A program made the position numbers and the translations under genes. This document shows positions 58,788 to 64,000 of a stretch of 64,000 bases of DNA, piece after piece. Position 1 is the first letter of the stretch; each line of letters opens with the position of its first letter. Origin of the DNA: Hydra vulgaris (lineage: Eukaryota; Cnidaria; Hydrozoa; Anthoathecata; Hydridae); NCBI RefSeq assembly GCF_038396675.1, contig NC_088931.1:9062501-9126500 (forward strand), read 5' to 3'. A model generated the notes under the pieces. That model searched no databases. It saw only the letters and a list, made by a program, of their open reading frames with translations, and was not told where the DNA came from.

Positions 58788-58949
58788 TGAATAAGTTGAA
58801 GTCGATAAAATTGAAATTATTCACACAAAAAATTGAACGAGTTCAGGATAATAACAATGAAACTATTGATTGGAGTGATTTCAGTTGTTTAGCATCAAAT
58901 TTTAAAAACTCTAAACAGCGCATTTTTTTGGTTAAAAAAGACCTATAAG
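58788..58949 (+). CDS. Small unidentified frame, possible exon
   Basis: The ATG at 58788 follows an acceptor-like TTTAATTTACAG by 15 bp. It opens MNKLKSIKLKLFTQKIERVQ, continues WSDFSCLASNFKNSKQRIF and ends at TAA 58947-58949. In another frame the sequence continues PIRIINHIFPLPK to a GTAAGC. Base composition is more balanced than the surroundings. I do not recognise a family; it may be an exon with a frameshift or chance. Confidence 0.3.
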
Positions 58950-59289
58950 AATTATTAATCACATTTTTCCATTACCAAAAGTAAGCGTTTTTTACCAGTA
59001 CATTACAACCCAAAACTTTTGAACTGCAAAACACTTGATAGACTTTAGTTTATTACATTCATACGGACAAAACGTTTTACTTTTGTTGTTAACTATATTC
59101 AAATTTTATGAATCAATTTTTAAGGAGTAAGTATGATAATTTAAATTACTTTACAACTAACTCCTCTTAATATCTGGAACAGGACTTCTGCCTAGAGGCG
59201 CCAAATATCTTCATCCGGGCTTGCGTCTTTAAAAATTAAACTTAATAATACTGTGTTTAAATGAAAATGCTTTGTTGTGTTTATTATAA

Positions 59290-59712
59290 TAAAAAATTTT
59301 TTATTAAATCAATTATTGGTGCAGAAATAGCTACCCCCATAGCATCTGTAGCAATCAATACTTCTACAGGTGACGCAGCAGTTCCAGATATAACAAATGT
59401 TCCAACTTAACCAAAAGATGAAGATGCAACAGTGACTTTCAAGCATTTGCACCCGCACCAAATCCACTCGTTGCACCATATACACCTAATTGGAACATAA
59501 AGTTTTGATAAATAATTTTAACGGTTTCTTTTTTTCTAAAAAAAACTGACCAATACAAAAAGTTGAAAATAACTTTTCAACTTTTTTATCAAATAAATTA
59601 TTGATGTAGAAATAGCTAACCCCATAGCATCTGTAGTAAACAATACTCCAACAAGTGACTAAGCAGTTCCAGATATAATTAATGTTCCAACTCAACCAAA
59701 AGATGAAGATCA
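59290..59712 (+). repeat. Diverged duplication of a short coding-like segment
   Basis: AEIATPIASVAINTSTGDAA...VPDITNVPT-PKDED (59310-59425) recurs at 59600-59712 with changes (EIANPIASVVNNTPTSD). After the first copy the frame gives FAPAPNPLVAPYTPNWNIKF and then stops. A protein remnant of unknown family. Confidence 0.55.
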
Positions 59713-60215
59713 AGGATATCTCGGACAGGGCCGCCGAGAAGGGGGGACTAAAGGACAGTTTGTCCCGGGCGGCAGATATCGGTGGGGCGCCAGATGCCGA
59801 AGTAAAATAAAAATAGTTTTTTTAATCTTAAAATGCCATAATTGAAATGTATATATTACTCGCGTTATATCATTATTTTTAATTCCTCGAAAAAATTTTA
59901 AAATACGAACTCATCATTGATTTCGTACTCTATACGCTATTAAATTAAAAATGTCCCTTGAGATTTTCGCATTCATCAGACTAAAGTAAAAAAAACGTAA
60001 ACGCTGATAATGAGCAATAACAAACTGTGAATACAATTTAGAAATAATTCTATTCAGAATTTAGAAAGTAATAGTAAATATTTTTCAACTCTTTAGGATT
60101 AACTTATTTATGGTAATTCATGTTTAAGATTTATATTTAACTATTGAAATATTGATTTATGACATTAGCTTTTTGAGATTGAGTTTATAATTTTTTGATG
60201 AGCTTGCGTATATAT

Positions 60216-60430
<215 letters not shown>

Positions 60431-60710
60431 AGCATGAGTTACCCGGCGTTGCCCAGGCCAATATTTAAACTGGCTTACCTGATATCTGTACACAAAAATG
60501 GGCCCAAAAAATGGGCCCCTCTGATCCCGGGGTCAGGGGGGCCATTTTTGGGCCCTCTTGACCCCGGGGGTTGGGGTACGGGGTCAAAACCCAGCTAAGA
60601 ACCTTTTCCTCCTCGAGGACTACCCCATGCCAAATTTCATCGAGATTGGTCGGGCGGTTTGGATTTCTATACAGAACAAACAAACAAACACACACACACA
60701 CATTGCCCTT
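60431..60710. repeat. GC-rich interspersed repeat between two AT microsatellites
   Basis: Begins near TGAGTTACCCGGCGTTGCCC and ends near CATCGAGATTGGTCGGGCGG ... ACAAACAAACACACACAC. Such sequences recur in invertebrate genomes with TATA microsatellites at their ends. The middle has GGGCCC and CCCGGGG palindromes that fold into hairpins. Element class unknown. Confidence 0.55.
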
Positions 60711-60848
<138 letters not shown>

Positions 60849-60859
60849 ATGATGATAAT

Positions 60860-63097
60860 GATGATTGCGTCTAATAACAGGGCCTTCCTAAAAGAAGTTC
60901 TTTTCATTGCATTGCCTAATGGAGAAAAAGTTTAAAGAGATTATTTGATATGGAGCCCATCGTTTAACTCACTTCTTTGTTTCCCGTGTTCTTTATTTGG
61001 ATGTGAAGATTCCGGATCCAATGGGGATCGATCTCTTCTTCTTCGCTGGAATGGAGGAATAAGAAATGACTGGAGAAAATTGAGTAATCGTATCAAAAGT
61101 CATCATAGCAACTCAGTTCATCAAAGTCATTATCTCAATTGGAAGACTTTGCACTCAGCACTTTTCAATCAGCACAGAATTGACTCAGTGTTCCAAAAGG
61201 CACTAGGAAATGAAGTAGCCAGATGGCGTGAAATACTTAATCGTATTTTAGATGCGACTTTATTTTTAGCATCTCACAACTTATCATTTAGAGGTAAATA
61301 TTCTAGGCCAGAACTCTAAATAATTAAGAATAAGTTCTTTATCATTACAGAACTTCTATGATATACATTTAACTAACGTAGAATTTATTGTTTTAGGGCA
61401 ATATTCGTCGATGGAGAAGAACGAGAAAGGGAACTTTTTAAGTTGCCTTGAACTTATTTCTCGTCACAACGAAACATTAAAGAATCATCTTGAAACAGTT
61501 GCTCGTCATCAAAATAAGGGAACCAGAATGCAAGCTCAGTATCTCTCCTGGCAATCATAAAACGAATTCATCAGCGAATGCGCTATATTAATTTAAGAAG
61601 CAGTTGTAAAAGAAGTAAAAGATGCCGTATATTTTACAATAATTACCGATGGGACCCCAGATGTATCTCAAACCAAACAAATCACGTTTATTCTTCGATT
61701 TGTGCAATTCAACTCGGGTAAGATGATTTGGGAAGTTAAAGAACGATTTCTCTGCGTTGAAGATATGGAGAAAAAGAAAGATTCCGATATTGCTTATTTA
61801 ATTTGCAATGTTTTAGCGAAAAAGTGAATCTCGATTTACAAAAATTGAGAGGCCAAGGATACGACAATTGTTCTAATATGGCTGGAATCTATAATGAAGC
61901 CCAAGCTCATATACTGGAAAAAAATCCGTTCGCTTTATACATTCCTTGCTGTGCGCATAGTTTAAATTTAGCTGGAGTTCATGCTGCTGAGTCTTGCGCT
62001 GAGATCAAAACGTTTTCTGGCAATATCCAAGCACTTTACGCATTCTTTAGTTGCAGCCCAGCAAGACGGAAAATTCTTCTTGATGAAACTGCTTTATCAC
62101 TTCACAAGCTCTTAGATACTAGATGGTCAGCCCACATTGCAGCTGTAAAACCTTTAGTGAAAAAACCACGAGAAATCATTGCTGCTTTGGATAGAACCGT
62201 TAATCAACTTGACCTAACTGCGGACATGCTAAATCAAGCGAAATCGTTGGGAAAATATTTTAAATCATTTGAATCAGTAGTTCTCCTGACCATTTGGTTT
62301 AAGACACTGCTAAATATTGATGGCGTTAGTCGATGTCTCCAGTCGGAGTCAATCACCATTGAAGAAGAAGTCATCCTCATTCAACAACTTCTAGATGACC
62401 TAGGTTGCATTTGTTTGTGGAATTGTATTTTGATTGAAGCATAGCTAGCGGCTAGAAACCTAGACTTTGATACAGAATTTAAAGTGAAACGCACAAGAAG
62501 AGTGAAAAAATTTTACGAGGAACCATCAAATACAGCCCACTACCTCGACGATACAGAAAAGAATTTTGAAGTAAATATTTTCAACGTGGCATTGGACCAC
62601 ATAATTCTACAAATTCGATCAAGGTTTAATGAAAAAGTTTTTTTTCTCAGTTTTCCTTTATCTGGCTTCAGTCTGAAGACCCTTCTTCACAAGATGACAA
62701 CGCTCGTCAACTTGCGAAATTCTATTCAAATGACGTTAAAGAAGATGATCTTGTTGAGGAAATTTGTCACTTTGACCTGTTGAAAGCATCTTCCTTGTTC
62801 AATAGAGGCAACTCTCTCAATCTTTTAAATCAAATATATTCCAAAGACTTACAACCAATTTTTCCGTCGATATGCATACTTTTGCGCATCTTTCACACAA
62901 TGCCAATATCCGTTGCTGAGGGTGAAAGATCTATTAGTAAACTTAAGATTATAAAAAACCACTTCAGAGCCACCATGGGACAATAGCGACTTTCAAATCT
63001 TATGATGTTGTCTATTGAGAATAATCTCGCAAAATCATTGCCTTATGATGAAGTAATTTATAATTTTGCCTCTAATAAAGCTCGAAAATTTTATTAA
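60860..63097 (+). pseudogene. ZMYM/DUF4371-type hAT transposase, decayed
   Basis: Segments in order: [10 protein letters not shown] and IWSPSFNSLLCFPCSLF (TTF-like zinc region); DWRKLSNRIKSHHSNSVHQS; WREILNRILDATLFLASHNL; an intron-like interval 61294-61396 (GTAAAT...GTTTTAG); RHQNKGTRMQAQYLSWQS; TDGTPDVSQTKQITFILRFV (first catalytic Asp region); LRGQGYDNCSNMAGI (second Asp region); CCAHSLNLAGVHAAESC; DTRWSAHIAAVKPL; and the C-terminal EGERSISKLKIIKNHFRATM. Stops near 60935, 61558 and 62985 and at least two frameshifts make it dead. The same protein order occurs inverted at 48960-50560. Confidence 0.87.
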
Positions 63098-63314
63098 AAT
63101 TAGGAATTGTTTATGCTGTGGTTAGTTAGCAAAAAATGAAATAAAGTTAAAGTAGCTATATAGGCATAATGTATTTTTTTTTCTTCTATGCTAAGTATAT
63201 ATATGAAGCGAAATCTATAAGGGGGCCAAAAATGGTTTGTTCTGGGCGGCTTGAAGGCTCTCGGCGGCTCTTGGCCCTCCTGTCATTAAGGATTGTGAAA
63301 TAAGAACTTTGTAA

Positions 63315-64000
63315 ATGGCAACTGCTAAAAAAATCCTTAAAGGTTCAATGAGTGAAGTTAAAGATAAAGACAAAGCCACAGAAAAATGCGAGAAAAATGA
63401 GTGTGGTGTTTGTGCCAAAAATGTAGGTAGCAAAGACGTATACCGTGTGAAAAGTAGCATCACAAGTAGCATCACTGTAAGTGTGTAGGGATAAAAAATG
63501 AGTTCTATGAAGTTATCAGTTCAAATGACCAGACTCATTGGTTCTTTATAGGTTGTATCTCTGGTGCAGGTAAACTATAGTGTACCTTAATTTCCGTAAT
63601 TATAATTACGGAAATTAAGAGATTAAAAGGCAAAGTTAAAGGTTTTGAGCTATCACTTTTCAAGCATATGGAAGAAAGAAAAAAGGTGAAAGACGATAAA
63701 TGTTGTCTAGAAGTTTCTATTCAACTAGAAAAATTTAATAAAAAAATAAACAAAATTCAAAAAGAATTAAACTCTAATATCCAAAAAACAGACGTTCAAA
63801 TAGACAAAAGTGTCAAGTATCAAGTGAAAAAATGGTTTGAAGTCATTTCTATACAGCTAGATAATGAACTAAAGACCAGAACAATAGATCAAGAAAAAGC
63901 TGATGAAATACAGAACAAGGACATTCATAATAAAATACTATTTAGACTACCGGAAATTAACAGTACCTCAGCTGATGAACGATACCAAGAAGACGAGAAA
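63315..64000 (+). pseudogene. LINE ORF1 (PHD-like finger + coiled coil), partial
   Basis: From ATG 63315: KCEKNECGVCAKNV (Cys pair), a shifted segment GIKNEFYEVISSNDQTHWFF then IGCISGAGKL, then a long lysine/glutamate-rich helix. The helix includes RLKGKVKGFELSLFKHMEER, VEDDKCCLEVSIQLEKFNKK and HNKILFRLPEINSTSADERY. C-x2-C, H-W-F-x-x-x-C with the following coiled coil and I-x-x-F-R-L-P-E is the layout of ORF1 in CR1-like LINEs. The finger has a frameshift near 63480, a missing Cys/His cluster, and a stop near 63580 beside a perfect palindrome. It continues beyond the window. Confidence 0.72.
63586..63619. repeat. Perfect 34-bp palindrome in LINE ORF1
   Basis: Begins CTTAATTTCCGTAATTA and has no loop. 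The right half reads into ORF1 (ITEIKRLKGK); the left half looks like an inverted copy inserted before it. Confidence 0.95.

Noticed and set aside
63215..63475. 86-codon minus-strand frame
   Set aside because: It overlaps the hAT right end and runs antisense to LINE ORF1, with no family match.

Overview
The window is A+T-rich animal DNA dominated by transposable elements, long (AT)n and (ATT)n microsatellites and one intron-rich host gene. A hydrozoan cnidarian, most likely Hydra, fits best: Polinton remnants, CR1/Jockey-like LINEs, many hAT families, Tc1, P-element-like and Transib-like elements sit together in a ~70-75% A+T background. The species is an inference; no sequence here was compared with a database.

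The host gene runs on the minus strand from about 43.46 kb down to 17.27 kb. By translating splice-bounded segments I recovered 17 probable coding exons of a grainyhead-like (GRHL/CP2 family) transcription factor: an N-terminal exon with the family's L-Y-D-Y-Y motif, a DNA-binding domain spread over about eight exons, and a C-terminal dimerisation domain. Splice phases agree between neighbouring exons except at one junction (exon 5 to exon 6), where a donor is ambiguous or a small exon is missing. Its introns hold three decayed LINE copies, a P-element-like (THAP9-type) transposase fragment, two fragments of unnamed repeat proteins and many tandem and inverted repeats.

Left flank (0-16 kb): a decayed Polinton/Maverick (DNA polymerase B, adenain-like protease, fibre-like protein), its polymerase gene split by a 1.1-kb hAT-type non-autonomous element with an exact 8-bp target duplication. 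Next is a nest: hAT fragments at 5.5 and 13.8 kb flank LINE sequences, and the first LINE is itself split in its 3' region by an almost complete BED-finger hAT (8889-12267). A 1990-bp Tc1 element (14045-16034) follows, with inner and outer terminal binding sites and a heat-shock-element-like promoter.

Right flank (46-64 kb): candidate MITEs, perfect palindromes, an inverted ZMYM/DUF4371-type hAT pseudogene, and a second nest. There a hAT element (53055-58570, perfect 8-bp target duplication) carries a 3319-bp Transib/RAG1-like transposon (54397-57715) inside its own transposase gene. The Transib-like element has CACAGTG ends, a 5-bp GC-rich target duplication, a nearly open RAG1-like transposase broken by two frameshifts, and terminal repeats that place an ACAAAAT motif 13 bp from one heptamer and 22 bp from the other. 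The window ends with another DUF4371 hAT pseudogene and the PHD-like ORF1 of a LINE. No tRNA, rRNA or CRISPR array was seen.
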